Shown here: piece by piece, positions 43,470 through 53,308 of the stretch
Position numbering within the stretch: the stretch's first letter is position 1
How the letters are laid out: each line of letters starts with the position of its first letter
Assembly: GCF_003385495.1 (NCBI RefSeq)
Contig: NZ_QNUH01000022.1
Coordinates: forward strand, 1 to 61,171
Source: Chryseobacterium elymi
GTDB lineage: Bacteria > Bacteroidota > Bacteroidia > Flavobacteriales > Weeksellaceae
Length of the DNA stretch: 61,171 nucleotides
Direction of reading: 5' to 3'
Notes under the pieces: model-generated
Told to the model about the DNA's origin: nothing
What the model saw: only the letters and a program-made list of their open reading frames with translations
The model's database searches: none
Translations under genes and position numbers: made by a program

Positions 43470-46031
43470 ATGTCGAAAAATTTAGTAATCGTAGAGTCAC
43501 CGGCAAAAGCAAAAACTATTCAGAAATATTTGGGGAAGGATTTTGAAGTAAAATCAAGTTTCGGACACATCCGTGACCTTCCGAAAAAAGGAATGGGAAT
43601 TGATCTTGCCACATTCAGTCCTGATTATGAAGTTTCGGCTGACAAAAAGAAGCTGGTAACAGAATTAAAGGCTGCCGTAAAGAAAGCCGAAATGGTATGG
43701 CTGGCTTCTGATGAGGACCGCGAGGGAGAAGCTATTGCATGGCACCTGGCGGACGAATTGAAGCTGAAGCCTGAGAACAGAAAAAGAATTGTTTTCCACG
43801 AGATTACTAAAAATGCCATTCTAAAAGCCATTGAAAACCCAAGAGATATTGACCAGAATCTTGTGAATGCCCAGCAGGCAAGAAGAGTTTTGGACAGAAT
43901 TGTAGGTTTTGAAATGTCACCGGTTCTTTGGAAAAAAGTAAAACCGGGTCTTTCTGCAGGAAGAGTGCAGTCTGTGGCTGTAAGATTAATTGTAGAAAGA
44001 GAAAAAGAGATCCGCGAGTTTGTTCCGAAAGCAAGCTTCAAGCTGGATGGGATCTTTCTAAATAAAGCTGAGCAGGAAATTTCTGCCAAGCTAAAAAAAG
44101 ACTTCGAAAAAGAAGAAGACGCAGAAAAATTCCTTGAAAAAGCAAAAACTACAGAATTTAAAGTTCTTAATGTTGAAACAAAGCCGGGAACACGTTCTGC
44201 ATCTGCACCATTTACTACTTCTACTCTTCAGCAGGAAGCTTCTTCAAGATTAGGATATAACGTAACCAATACCATGCGTCTTGCACAGAGACTGTATGAA
44301 GAAGGATACATTACCTATATGAGAACAGACTCTGTGAACCTTTCCCAGGAAGCAATAGAAGGCGCAAAAAAACAGATCACTTCAGAATATGGAGCTGAAT
44401 ATTCTTCACCAAGAAACTATACTACAAAATCTGCCTCTGCACAGGAAGCTCACGAAGCGATCCGCCCGACTGATTTTGCAGTGAAAAGTATTGGTGATGC
44501 TCAATTAAACAGATTATATCAGTTAATATACAGAAGAACACTGGCTTCCCAGATGGCTAACGCTAAAATTGAGAAGACTGTGATTGAGATAGGGGATGCA
44601 TCACTGCCACAACATTTTGAAGCACAGGGTGAAGTAATCATTTTCGATGGTTTCTTAAAGGCTTACGGTATTGTAAAGACAGAAGATGATGATGAAGAAA
44701 ACAACGAAAAGCTTCTGCCTAAAGTAAGTGTAGGCGAAATCTTAAGCTATAAAAAGATCACTGCCTCAGAAAAGTTCACAAGACCGAGTGCAAGATATAC
44801 GGAAGCTGGATTGGTGAAAAAACTGGAAGAATTAGGAATTGGGCGTCCGTCTACTTATGCGCCGACGATCCAGACCATTCAGAACAGAGAATATGTAGAC
44901 AAAAGAGAGATAGATCCTCAAACCCGTGAAGTGGTAAAGATGTCTCTTACAAAAGATAAGATCAAAAAAGAAGTTCTTGAAGAAAAATTCGGGGGCGATA
45001 AAAATAAATTTGTACCTACGGATATTGGCGAGGTTGTTAATGACTTTCTGACGGATAACTTTAAAGAAATTCTGGATTATGGATTTACAGCAAGAGTAGA
45101 AGAAAGTTTTGACGAAATTGCTAATGGAGATCAGAAGTGGAAAGAAATGATGACCAATTTCTATTCAAAATTTCACCCAAGAATTGAAGATGTAGAAGAA
45201 AATGCAGACAGAGCTAATGGTGACAGGCTTCTGGGAGTAGATCCTAAGACCGGTAAAAATGTTCATGCAAGAATCGGGAGATTCGGTGCGATGATTCAGA
45301 TCGGAGAAACGGAAGATGAAGAAAAGCCAATTTTTGCTTCATTAATGACCGGACAGAATATTGCAACCATTTCTTTGGCTGATGCATTGGAGCTTTTTAA
45401 ATTGCCATTTGAGCTTAATGAATTTGAAGGTCAGGCGGTTTCTGTGGGAGTTGGAAGATTTGGACCTTATGTGAAGTGGGGTGAAACGTTTATCAGTATT
45501 CCAAAAGGTGAAGATCCTCTTTCTGTAAGCCAGGCCCGTGCAGAAGAGATCATCAACGAAAAGAAAAAAGCTGATGCGCCGATCGCTACTTATAAAGGAG
45601 ATCCGGTGACCAAAGGAACAGGAAGATTTGGTCCGTTCATCAAATACAAAGATATTTTTGTAAATGTTCCTAAGAAGTATAACTTCGACAATCTTTCACA
45701 AAGTGACATCAACGAATTAATTGATGCCAAGCTGGAAAAAGAAGCCAACCGATACATCCAACAATGGGAAAAAGAGAAAATTTCTATTGAAAATGGAAGA
45801 TGGGGCCCATTCGTTAAATTCGGAAAAGCCATGTTTAAGATCCCTAAGAAAAAAGATGATACAAAATATGAGGCTGAAGAGCTGAAAGACGTATCTCTGG
45901 ATGAGGTGAAGAAATGGATCACAGACCAGGATAAAAATGCTTTTGCGGAGAAAAAGAAGCCGGCAGCTAAGAAAAAACCTGCAGCTAAGAAAACGACAGC
46001 AGCAAAAAAGCCAGCCGCTAAAAAAAAGTAA
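43470..46031 (+). CDS. topA: DNA topoisomerase I
   Basis: This 853-residue type IA topoisomerase relaxes negative supercoils. The Toprim domain has the VESPAKAK start with Glu9 and DEDREGE (81-87). The catalytic tyrosine is Y283 in YITYMRTDS. Zinc fingers are absent. Instead, the C-terminus has three copies of a GRFGPFxK/GPYVKWG-type beta repeat (about 580-780) and a tail of KKPAAKK repeats (about 830-853) like histone H1 tails, which probably binds DNA. The lysine tail is part of the reading frame with no sign of frameshift. Strong terminator downstream. Confidence 0.97.
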   Translation: MSKNLVIVESPAKAKTIQKYLGKDFEVKSSFGHIRDLPKKGMGIDLATFSPDYEVSADKKKLVTELKAAVKKAEMVWLASDEDREGEAIAWHLADELKLKPENRKRIVFHEITKNAILKAIENPRDIDQNLVNAQQARRVLDRIVGFEMSPVLWKKVKPGLSAGRVQSVAVRLIVEREKEIREFVPKASFKLDGIFLNKAEQEISAKLKKDFEKEEDAEKFLEKAKTTEFKVLNVETKPGTRSASAPFTTSTLQQEASSRLGYNVTNTMRLAQRLYEEGYITYMRTDSVNLSQEAIEGAKKQITSEYGAEYSSPRNYTTKSASAQEAHEAIRPTDFAVKSIGDAQLNRLYQLIYRRTLASQMANAKIEKTVIEIGDASLPQHFEAQGEVIIFDGFLKAYGIVKTEDDDEENNEKLLPKVSVGEILSYKKITASEKFTRPSARYTEAGLVKKLEELGIGRPSTYAPTIQTIQNREYVDKREIDPQTREVVKMSLTKDKIKKEVLEEKFGGDKNKFVPTDIGEVVNDFLTDNFKEILDYGFTARVEESFDEIANGDQKWKEMMTNFYSKFHPRIEDVEENADRANGDRLLGVDPKTGKNVHARIGRFGAMIQIGETEDEEKPIFASLMTGQNIATISLADALELFKLPFELNEFEGQAVSVGVGRFGPYVKWGETFISIPKGEDPLSVSQARAEEIINEKKKADAPIATYKGDPVTKGTGRFGPFIKYKDIFVNVPKKYNFDNLSQSDINELIDAKLEKEANRYIQQWEKEKISIENGRWGPFVKFGKAMFKIPKKKDDTKYEAEELKDVSLDEVKKWITDQDKNAFAEKKKPAAKKKPAAKKTTAAKKPAAKKK

Positions 46032-46046
46032 TATTAATAATTATAC

Positions 46047-46083
46047 AAAGCCGTTAACAATATGTGTTGACGGCTTTTTTTTA
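46047..46083 (+). terminator. Intrinsic terminator after topA
   Basis: AAAGCCGTTAACA and TGTTGACGGCTTT pair with one mismatch around a five-base loop, followed by eight T. Confidence 0.88.
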
Positions 46084-46128
46084 TCAACAAAAAATGCTGC
46101 GGTATGTGAACTTGCTGTGGTTTTTTTG

Positions 46129-46136
46129 TATGTTTG
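46129..46136 (+). promoter_or_regulatory. Promoter -7 element for the arginase-like gene
   Basis: TATGTTTG fits TAnnTTTG and is 52 bases before the ATG. The -33 part is not clear. Confidence 0.4.
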
Positions 46137-46188
46137 TTAGGTAAAGCAATTAGTCAATTAACCTATTCCCAATTTTTCAGATAAAAAT

Positions 46189-47256
46189 ATGGATTTTGAA
46201 GATTTTATCATTTCACCAAGAAATTTCAAAGCAGAAAGCTGGCAGATTGGCAGCAGGATTACAAAAGATATAAAAGAAGACAGCATTGTGCTTCTTTTTG
46301 TTTCAGATTACAGAGGTGCAGGTGGAGATGCGGAAGTACAGGATTTTACAGCGGTAAGAAAAGAATTTTATAAACTTTCGCAGCTGGATTTTGAAATCCC
46401 TGTTGTGGATCTTGGAGATCTGGTTTCCGGAAAATCCGTTCAGGATTCCCATTATATTCTTCAGGAGGTTTTGTCGGCGTGTCATTACAAAAGAGCCATT
46501 CCGGTAATTATCGGCGGGTCCAATGATTTTGCTTTTTCACTCTTTTCAACATTAAATTTTCACAAGAAAAACATAAACTATACCCAGATCAGCAATATTA
46601 TCTCCCTGCATCAGGGCGAGGTAATTAATGAACACACATTTTTGGGGAAAATTTTAGGTTCCAAGAATTTCTCCATCAAAAACTATCATCATTTGGGTTA
46701 TCAGAAACATCTGAACGAAGCAGATTCAGTAAGGCTGATCAAAGATGTTGAGTTTGATATCATCCGTCTTGCCGAAATGATGAATTCCACCGAAAAAACA
46801 GAGCCTTTCTTCAGGAAAACAGATTTGGTAACTGTAAACTGTGATGCTGTAGAAAGCTTTAGTGAACCGTTTTCCATGAATCCCCAGGTAAACGGACTGA
46901 ACCGGAGAGAAATCTGTGCTTACATGAAAGAAATAGGTTTGAGTGAAAATTTAAAATCTGTAGGAATTTTCAATTATAATATTTATTCTGAAAATCAACT
47001 GAACCACCAGCTCCTTGCGCAGATGATCTGGTATCTGATTGAAGGAATCAATATCCAGCGGTCTCATCCCAAGGAACGACATTACGAACTGTTCTATGTT
47101 TTGATTGGTGATAGCCAGTATGCTTTCAAACGAGATACTTTCAGCAATCTATGGTATTTCGGTGAAGATGAAAATATAGAAAACTGTATCCCATGTTCTA
47201 AGAAAGACTTTGAAGAAGCAAAAAGAGGAATGCTTAATCCCAGGCTGACTTTTTAA
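46189..47256 (+). CDS. Arginase/ureohydrolase-fold protein with degenerate metal motifs
   Basis: This 355-residue protein has the overall strand order of the arginase family, including the late VNCDAVES stretch (215-223) and an IGG motif. The metal-binding motifs are altered: GGDHS is GGSND (109-113), the DAHxD motif is SLHQGE (139-144), and SxDxDxxDP is reduced to a single Asp. I therefore do not expect manganese-dependent hydrolysis of arginine or formimidoylglutamate, even though database labels may say so. Role unknown. It stands alone between topA and the glycosyltransferase gene. Confidence 0.78.
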   Translation: MDFEDFIISPRNFKAESWQIGSRITKDIKEDSIVLLFVSDYRGAGGDAEVQDFTAVRKEFYKLSQLDFEIPVVDLGDLVSGKSVQDSHYILQEVLSACHYKRAIPVIIGGSNDFAFSLFSTLNFHKKNINYTQISNIISLHQGEVINEHTFLGKILGSKNFSIKNYHHLGYQKHLNEADSVRLIKDVEFDIIRLAEMMNSTEKTEPFFRKTDLVTVNCDAVESFSEPFSMNPQVNGLNRREICAYMKEIGLSENLKSVGIFNYNIYSENQLNHQLLAQMIWYLIEGINIQRSHPKERHYELFYVLIGDSQYAFKRDTFSNLWYFGEDENIENCIPCSKKDFEEAKRGMLNPRLTF

Positions 47257-47465
47257 TGATACATAAAGATGAAAAAAAATAGTCTTAAATATTTTTTGTA
47301 AATGGGCCGATCAGCTTCATTTATTTCTGGAATAAATAAGCCTGATGCAGGTGAGGAGAATTATTTTCCTTCCAAAACCGGAAACGGCTGTAGATCGACC
47401 AAGAAGATCTGCGAAAACCTTTTTAAGATGTAGAAAAAGAAATTGATTAATTTAGAAAACACAAA

Positions 47466-48452
47466 ATGAAGGTTTCAATTATAGTTCCCGTATATAATGT
47501 AGAGAATTATCTGGCAAAATGCCTGGATTCCCTCATTAGTCAGACTCTTCAGGATATTGAGATTTTAGTCATCAATGATGGCAGTAAAGACCGCTCAGAA
47601 CTTGTCATTGAAGATTATGCAAGGAGATTTCCGGAAAAAATAAAAGCTTTCACCAAAGAGAACGGAGGTTTAAGTGATGCCAGAAACTTTGGTATTGAAA
47701 GAGCCTGTGGAGAATATATAGGTTTTGTAGACAGCGATGATTATGTCATGAAAACGATGTTTGAAGAAATGCTTCAACTGGCAGAAAAACATCAGGCTAA
47801 AATGATTATTTGCAACATCCAGAAAGTAGATCAGGACGGAAAAATAACTCAGAAATTAACCCAGATTCCAAATATGCCCGAGAAAATTGAGCTTGAAGAT
47901 CATTTTTCGGTTTTTTCAGACCTTAGTTATTTTGCCTGCAATAAACTGTTTAAAAAAGAGCTCTTTGGTCAAAAAAGATTTAAAAAAGGAGTTCATTTCG
48001 AAGATATTCAGCTGATACCACAGCTTCTTCTGGAATGCAAGACTTTGGCTCAGACGCAGAGTTTTCATTATCAGTATCTGGAGCGCACAGATTCTATTAC
48101 AAAAACCCACACAGAAAAAGGACTGGATATCCTGAAAGCCGTAAAAGATGTAGAACAGGTATTTGAAAAATCCGGATATTCCTATAAAAGAAAAGAGCTT
48201 AAAAATTTTCAGATTTTTGAAGGAATATATTCTTTTTTAGCCTATCTCGCTTTTGTAAAAGACAACAAAGCATTCTATAAAATGGACGCTGAATTGGCGG
48301 TTTTTATGAAAGAAAGGAAAATAAAAATTCGAGATATATTAAACTATAATCGTTTTGGTAAGAATTATCTTTTATCTTTGCCATTGAAAAAAAAGATATT
48401 TTATTTGTTATTTTTTGCAGGGCAAAAGAAACTGATAAGAAAATTGTTATAA
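47466..48452 (+). CDS. GT2 family glycosyltransferase
   Basis: This 328-residue family 2 glycosyltransferase has NDGS (37-40) for the nucleotide sugar, and the metal-binding DSDD (89-92). The C-terminal third is Lys-rich and probably membrane associated. Such enzymes add sugars to a lipid-linked repeat unit. It lies just upstream of an initiating sugar-phosphate transferase and Wza/Wzc-like genes and is likely part of the same exopolysaccharide assembly. The 209-base gap before it has no gene that I can see. Confidence 0.9.
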   Translation: MKVSIIVPVYNVENYLAKCLDSLISQTLQDIEILVINDGSKDRSELVIEDYARRFPEKIKAFTKENGGLSDARNFGIERACGEYIGFVDSDDYVMKTMFEEMLQLAEKHQAKMIICNIQKVDQDGKITQKLTQIPNMPEKIELEDHFSVFSDLSYFACNKLFKKELFGQKRFKKGVHFEDIQLIPQLLLECKTLAQTQSFHYQYLERTDSITKTHTEKGLDILKAVKDVEQVFEKSGYSYKRKELKNFQIFEGIYSFLAYLAFVKDNKAFYKMDAELAVFMKERKIKIRDILNYNRFGKNYLLSLPLKKKIFYLLFFAGQKKLIRKLL

Positions 48453-48570
48453 CACAAATGATAAGTACAATTATTTCAGTCATTATATAAAACATTGAAA
48501 TATAGCATCTTTAGAAGATGTTTGGGTGAGTTTTATTAAAAGTATTGATGGATGTACTTGATAAAAAAAA

Positions 48571-49698
48571 ATGAAGAATTTTGAATTGTTCTTAAGCGAA
48601 TCAGGAATTTCTATTTTTTACGTGAAAATAGGGTTAGGTTTTGTATTCTCTTTTTTAATTACCTTTTTCTCTATTCCTACCATCATTAAGATCTCCAGAA
48701 GAAAGAATCTTATGGATGAGCCGGGCGTAAGAAGTTCCCATCTCAGGAAAATCCCCAATCTTGGAGGGATTGCCATATTTTATTCAATTGGAATCTGCGC
48801 ATCCATTTTTGCGTATGAACTTTTTGAACTTTACAAATTTTTATTTGCTTCCTTAATTATCCTTTTGTACATAGGGGTAATGGACGATATTGTTGTAATG
48901 AGAGCCTATAAGAAGCTTGTAGCTCAGATTATGGTGTCTGCACTGGCTGTAATAGGGTCCGATATTAGAATCAGAAGCTTGTTCGGAGTATTTGGAATCT
49001 ATGAAATGAGCTATTTCATAAGTGTGTTGTTCAGCATCATTACTTTTATTATTCTCATTAATGCTTTCAATCTTATTGACGGAATAGATGGGCTTGCCGG
49101 AGGGTATTCTGTGATTTGCAGTGCTCTTTTCGGAATAAGCTACTACAGGTTGGGAGAATATAATTTTCCTTTGGTTGTCTTATCGGTTGTAATTATAGGT
49201 ACAGTACTGGCATTTCTATACTATAATTTATCTAATTACAGGACCAACAAGATTTTTATGGGAGATACAGGATCTATGCTTCTTGGTTTCCTTTTGGCAT
49301 TTACATCGATCTGCTTTATTGATATTTTCATAGATAGGGAGCTTCCCAATGTTCCACGGTATCACCTGCAGTCTGCACCGGCGGTCGCAGTTGCTATTCT
49401 TATTCTGCCGATTGTAGATACTTTAAATGTAATTATTGTAAGACTGTGCAATAAAAAGTCTCCTTTTGATGCAGATAAAAACCATATTCACCACAAGCTG
49501 CTGAAGCTAGACCTTACCCATAGGCGCTCCACATTTTATATTATTATTTATTATCTGATAATTGTAGCCGTGGCTTATTATTTAAGACATATCAATATAA
49601 ATTTCCTTTTACTTATAATTATTTTATTAGGCTTTTTTGGAGCTTATCTTCCGGATCTTATCTATCATTTACGAAATAATAAGAAAATAAGAATTTAA
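48571..49698 (+). CDS. WecA/MraY-family undecaprenyl-phosphate sugar-1-phosphate transferase
   Basis: This 375-residue protein has about eleven membrane helices and the family motifs: DD at 105-106 in GVMDDIV, NLIDGIDGLAGG (167-178), MGDTGS (230-235) and a late HIHHK histidine motif. It transfers a sugar 1-phosphate, typically GlcNAc-1-P, onto undecaprenyl phosphate, and thereby starts a polysaccharide repeat unit at the cytoplasmic membrane. WecA-like rather than MraY, because the partner genes are for polysaccharide export and no peptidoglycan genes are near. Confidence 0.9.
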   Translation: MKNFELFLSESGISIFYVKIGLGFVFSFLITFFSIPTIIKISRRKNLMDEPGVRSSHLRKIPNLGGIAIFYSIGICASIFAYELFELYKFLFASLIILLYIGVMDDIVVMRAYKKLVAQIMVSALAVIGSDIRIRSLFGVFGIYEMSYFISVLFSIITFIILINAFNLIDGIDGLAGGYSVICSALFGISYYRLGEYNFPLVVLSVVIIGTVLAFLYYNLSNYRTNKIFMGDTGSMLLGFLLAFTSICFIDIFIDRELPNVPRYHLQSAPAVAVAILILPIVDTLNVIIVRLCNKKSPFDADKNHIHHKLLKLDLTHRRSTFYIIIYYLIIVAVAYYLRHININFLLLIIILLGFFGAYLPDLIYHLRNNKKIRI

Positions 49699-49702
49699 TT
49701 TT

Positions 49703-49710
49703 TACTTTTG
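49703..49710 (+). promoter_or_regulatory. Promoter -7 element before the Wza-like gene
   Basis: TACTTTTG matches TAnnTTTG, 17 bases before the ATG at 49728; a -33 element is not visible. Confidence 0.45.
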
Positions 49711-49727
49711 CAAACAACATTCAAAAT

Positions 49728-50594
49728 ATGATGAAGAATTTGAAATATTTATTTTTATTAATGCCCTTTTTTATTACATCCTGCATCACCAAAAAAGATG
49801 TAAGGTATATGCAGCCAAGCGAAAGCCTTGTGATCAATGAAGAAGGACTTGTTCCCTACAATATACCTATCTACAGGATTACCAAGAATGATATTCTTAA
49901 TCTCAATATTGTAACCACTCCCAAGGGAGATGCTGCGCAATTTTATTCATCATTGAATTCTTCCGGAGGGGCAGGAGGCTCCAATAATTCTGCAATGTCA
50001 GGAATACGTGGCGGAGCCGGATCAGGCGGATCGACTGCAGGAGGAAATATAAATTTTTATTTTAATGGACTGAAGGTAGATTCCAAAGGAGATATTAATG
50101 TATTCGGAATAGGATTTGTTAAAGCCGAAGGAAGAACTTTAGAAGATATTACTCAGGAACTTCAGGAAAAAGTAAATGAAAATTTTCAGGAAGGAAAAGC
50201 CGAAGTAAGACTGAATACAGACGGAATTACTTATTATATTCTGGGAGATGTAGAAAGTACAGGTCTTTCCGGAGAGAAAGTAGCGCACAAAAATACATTA
50301 ACTATTACAGAAGCATTGGCTATTAACGGAGGTTTGAACAGAACTATTGACCGTACAAATATCGTTATCCACAGAAAATTGCCCGAAGGAATAAAAAAGG
50401 CAAAAATAGACCTTACCCGCGAAGATATCATGAATTCCCCGTACTATTATGTACAGAACGGTGACGAGATCTATCTGAATACCAGAGGAAAAAGCTTGAA
50501 CGGATTTGGAAAAGATCCTGTACAGACTTTAACAACTGGGGTATCGGTAATTACTACAGCATTATCAATTTATCTGCTTCTTAAAAACCTTTAA
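49728..50594 (+). CDS. Wza-like polysaccharide export lipoprotein
   Basis: This 288-residue protein has a lipoprotein signal with lipobox FFITSC (Cys19), a Poly_export domain (about 35-165) and one SLBB-like domain (about 170-260), then a C-terminal hydrophobic stretch (about 265-285). A Gly/Ser-rich insert (about 73-107) interrupts the export domain. It would form the outer-membrane channel for exopolysaccharide with the Wzc-like kinase encoded 2 bases downstream. The C-terminal helix is in the right place for a Wza transmembrane barrel. Confidence 0.9.
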   Translation: MMKNLKYLFLLMPFFITSCITKKDVRYMQPSESLVINEEGLVPYNIPIYRITKNDILNLNIVTTPKGDAAQFYSSLNSSGGAGGSNNSAMSGIRGGAGSGGSTAGGNINFYFNGLKVDSKGDINVFGIGFVKAEGRTLEDITQELQEKVNENFQEGKAEVRLNTDGITYYILGDVESTGLSGEKVAHKNTLTITEALAINGGLNRTIDRTNIVIHRKLPEGIKKAKIDLTREDIMNSPYYYVQNGDEIYLNTRGKSLNGFGKDPVQTLTTGVSVITTALSIYLLLKNL

Positions 50595-50596
50595 TC

Positions 50597-53095
50597 ATGA
50601 TTCCAGACAAAGACACCAAGATAGGGAAGAACGAATCCCCAAAAGATAAGTACGGATCGTTTGCATTATTTGATATCGAACATTTTCTGAGAAGAATAGT
50701 CAAAAACTGGTACTGGTTTGTATTTATGCTGTCTATCGGCTACATTATTTCATGGGTATACAGTAAATATTATGCGCAGAACATTTATGCATCAAACCTT
50801 TCTCTGAGTATATCCAACAATACTTCCAGTTATTTTACCCCAAACCAGTCTATTAACTTTATCTGGGGACAGAATGGGAATCAGGATGGAGTTTATCTTA
50901 AGAAAATGTTGTTATCCAGATCTCATAATGAGTTTTTGGTAAAAGAACTGGATCTTTTTGTTAATTACTCTACCAAAGGATTGATCAAATCAACCTATAT
51001 TGATAAAACTGATTCACCGGTTTTTCTGCAGATTGATAAAAAACATCTTCAGCAGATTGATTATCCTATTACTCTTATTCCAAAAGGTGGAGACGCTTAT
51101 GAAGTGGTTCTTCCGGAAGAAGGGCACTCTACCAATTTATATAATTACGAATCAGAAGGATTTCAGTCTGTAGATAGATATAACAGACCAGCTAACAAGA
51201 TTGTGAAAATCAATGAATGGTATAATTCCCCCAATCTTAGATTCCGACTGCTTAAGAATACAGAGACTCCTAAAATAAAAGTAGAAAATATTATTGTGAA
51301 CCTTACCTCTGTGAATCAGAGTGTTAATGGTATTGTGTCTACAATAGGAGTGGAGTTTGATAAGGAAATTGGGACCATCATGATTATCACCAAAAAAGGT
51401 TTTAATCTTAACAGTACTGTAAATTTCTTAAACAAATCTGTAGCCGAACTCCAGAAGAAAAGGCTGGCAGACAAAAATATAGTTAATAAAAATACAGATA
51501 TTTATCTTCAGAACAATATAGATGATATCCGTAAAAAGCTGGATTCAAGTGCGGCAGTGCTGAATTATCTGAAAACTTCTGAAAAACTTTATAATATAAA
51601 AGACAGAGACGAAAAATCTTTAGAAAAGATAAAAGATCTTGAAGCAAGAAAAGCAGATGTTATAAGCAAAATCAGTTCACTGAATAATATTAAAAATACA
51701 CTGCAGTCCCGGGATTTTGATAAAATGATTAGTACCAATGCTGCAGGTTTTGAAGATGGCTTCTTTTCGGCTTCCGTAACAGAGCTCAAAGCTCTATATA
51801 TGAAAAGAAGAGAAATGGCGACCATCTATAAGCCAAACTCTGAGCCTATGAAGGAAATAGACCGGCTTATTAATGAAGCAAGAATGGGCTCATCCGGCAC
51901 TTTGAGAAATTATTATACGAAATATTATGATGAAATCAATAAAATAGACCGTCAGGTTGCAGAAGCCAATTCAGACCTTATGTCATATCCTGAAAAAGAA
52001 AGAAAATATCTGGATGCGGAAAGAGGGTACAATATGATTGAGGCAACTTATAACAGCCTTTTGAATAGACAGAATGATGCAAAGATGAAAGTGGCGACCA
52101 ACCAGTCTGATATTACAGTAATAGATCCTGCGAAGAATTTGGGACAGTCTCCAATTGGCCCCAATGTAAAAGCAATAAAATCTGCAATTATGTTTGGCTT
52201 GCTGCTGCTCCCATTACTATTCATCCTGGTCGGGGCAGTGCTGGATAACAAGATTCGAAACATCAAAGAACTGTTGAGTGCAACAAAGATTCCGCTCCTT
52301 GGTGTTATCGGCAACAACAGCAACGAAAATATGCTTACCGTTCTGGAGCAACCTAAATCATCAGTATCTGAGGCGTTCAGAGGAATTAGAGCGAACATGA
52401 GATTCTTGATGGAAAATAACAATGAAGATGGTAAAGGAAAAACCATTTTGGTTACTTCTTCCATTGGTGGCGAAGGAAAAACATATGTTTCCATTAACCT
52501 AGCCTCAGTAATAGGGCTAAGTGATAAAAAAACAATTCTGCTTGGGATGGACCTTAGAAAGCCTAAGATTTTTGGAGATTTTAAAATTGATAATAAATAT
52601 GGTATTTCCAATTACCTGACAGGAGAAGTAGAAATAGAACAGATCATCAATAAAACCAAGATCCCGAATCTGGATGTGGCGACTTCCGGACCAATTCCTC
52701 CAAATCCGTCAGAGCTTTTAATGAGCGACCGGAATATCAGGTTTTTGGAAGAATTAAAAGAGAAGTATGATTTTATCATCATCGATTCGCCGCCAGTAGG
52801 TTTAGTAGCTGACTCTTATGAACTGATGAAATATTCTGATGCTAATATTTATGTGGTCCGTCACGAATATACCGAGAAATATATGCTGAAGATGATTACT
52901 GAGAAATACCATAACGGAGAAATTAGTCATTTAGGACTTATATATAATGACTATAATAAGAAACAGGGCTACGGATATGGTTACGGATATGGTTACGGAT
53001 ATGGCTACGGTTATTTTGATGAAGATAAAAACTATAAAGAACCATTATTAATAAAAATACGAAACAAGGTCCAAACAATATTTAATAAAAAATAG
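50597..53095 (+). CDS. Wzc-like exopolysaccharide co-polymerase and tyrosine kinase
   Basis: This 832-residue protein has a Wzz domain between two membrane helices (about 37-55 and 528-548), with coiled-coil segments around 310-500, and a BY-kinase domain at about 595-790. Walker A is GGEGKT (624-629), Walker A' ILLGMD, and Walker B IIIDSPP (727-733). The tail has eight Gly-Tyr pairs (791-806), the autophosphorylation cluster. It controls chain length and export of the polysaccharide with the Wza-like protein. A weak terminator follows. Confidence 0.93.
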   Translation: MIPDKDTKIGKNESPKDKYGSFALFDIEHFLRRIVKNWYWFVFMLSIGYIISWVYSKYYAQNIYASNLSLSISNNTSSYFTPNQSINFIWGQNGNQDGVYLKKMLLSRSHNEFLVKELDLFVNYSTKGLIKSTYIDKTDSPVFLQIDKKHLQQIDYPITLIPKGGDAYEVVLPEEGHSTNLYNYESEGFQSVDRYNRPANKIVKINEWYNSPNLRFRLLKNTETPKIKVENIIVNLTSVNQSVNGIVSTIGVEFDKEIGTIMIITKKGFNLNSTVNFLNKSVAELQKKRLADKNIVNKNTDIYLQNNIDDIRKKLDSSAAVLNYLKTSEKLYNIKDRDEKSLEKIKDLEARKADVISKISSLNNIKNTLQSRDFDKMISTNAAGFEDGFFSASVTELKALYMKRREMATIYKPNSEPMKEIDRLINEARMGSSGTLRNYYTKYYDEINKIDRQVAEANSDLMSYPEKERKYLDAERGYNMIEATYNSLLNRQNDAKMKVATNQSDITVIDPAKNLGQSPIGPNVKAIKSAIMFGLLLLPLLFILVGAVLDNKIRNIKELLSATKIPLLGVIGNNSNENMLTVLEQPKSSVSEAFRGIRANMRFLMENNNEDGKGKTILVTSSIGGEGKTYVSINLASVIGLSDKKTILLGMDLRKPKIFGDFKIDNKYGISNYLTGEVEIEQIINKTKIPNLDVATSGPIPPNPSELLMSDRNIRFLEELKEKYDFIIIDSPPVGLVADSYELMKYSDANIYVVRHEYTEKYMLKMITEKYHNGEISHLGLIYNDYNKKQGYGYGYGYGYGYGYGYFDEDKNYKEPLLIKIRNKVQTIFNKK
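52967..53014 (+). repeat. 12-base tandem repeat encoding (Gly-Tyr)8
   Basis: Units close to GGTTACGGATAT repeat about four times at the 3' end of the kinase gene. Small differences between units (GGC/GGT, TAC/TAT) show some age, but the array could still change length in steps of four residues. Confidence 0.85.
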
Positions 53096-53100
53096 CGTTT

Positions 53101-53128
53101 TAAACCCTCAGCAAATGGGGGTTTTTTT
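53101..53128 (+). terminator. Intrinsic terminator after the kinase gene
   Basis: AAACCC and GGGTTT pair around an 11-base loop and are followed by seven T. Confidence 0.7.
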
Positions 53129-53258
53129 ATACATTCAGTATTGGTAATCTAAGGAAAAAAGAATATTTTTGGCACTTTGCCGTTTACTTTATAACAAATT
53201 ATGTTTTTTTGTTTATTTTTAACTATACATTAAGAATATCATTAATATAAAAATGTTT

Positions 53259-53266
53259 TATATTTG
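53259..53266 (+). promoter_or_regulatory. Promoter -7 element before the DUF6089/uppS/bamA group
   Basis: TATATTTG fits TAnnTTTG and lies 43 bases before the ATG at 53309. It overlaps the alternative upstream TTG start, which favours the later start. Confidence 0.5.
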
Positions 53267-53308
53267 CAAAAATTAAATTTTAAAATAACCATAAATCCAT
53301 ATTCTTTT

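Noticed and set aside
46189..47256. Functional formimidoylglutamase
   Set aside because: The metal-binding motifs GGDHS and DAHxD are altered, so the usual reaction is unlikely.
52048..52611. A 187-residue minus-strand open frame inside the kinase gene
   Set aside because: It mirrors the Walker A region of the sense kinase. Low-complexity Ser/Phe/Leu composition is typical of an antisense shadow.
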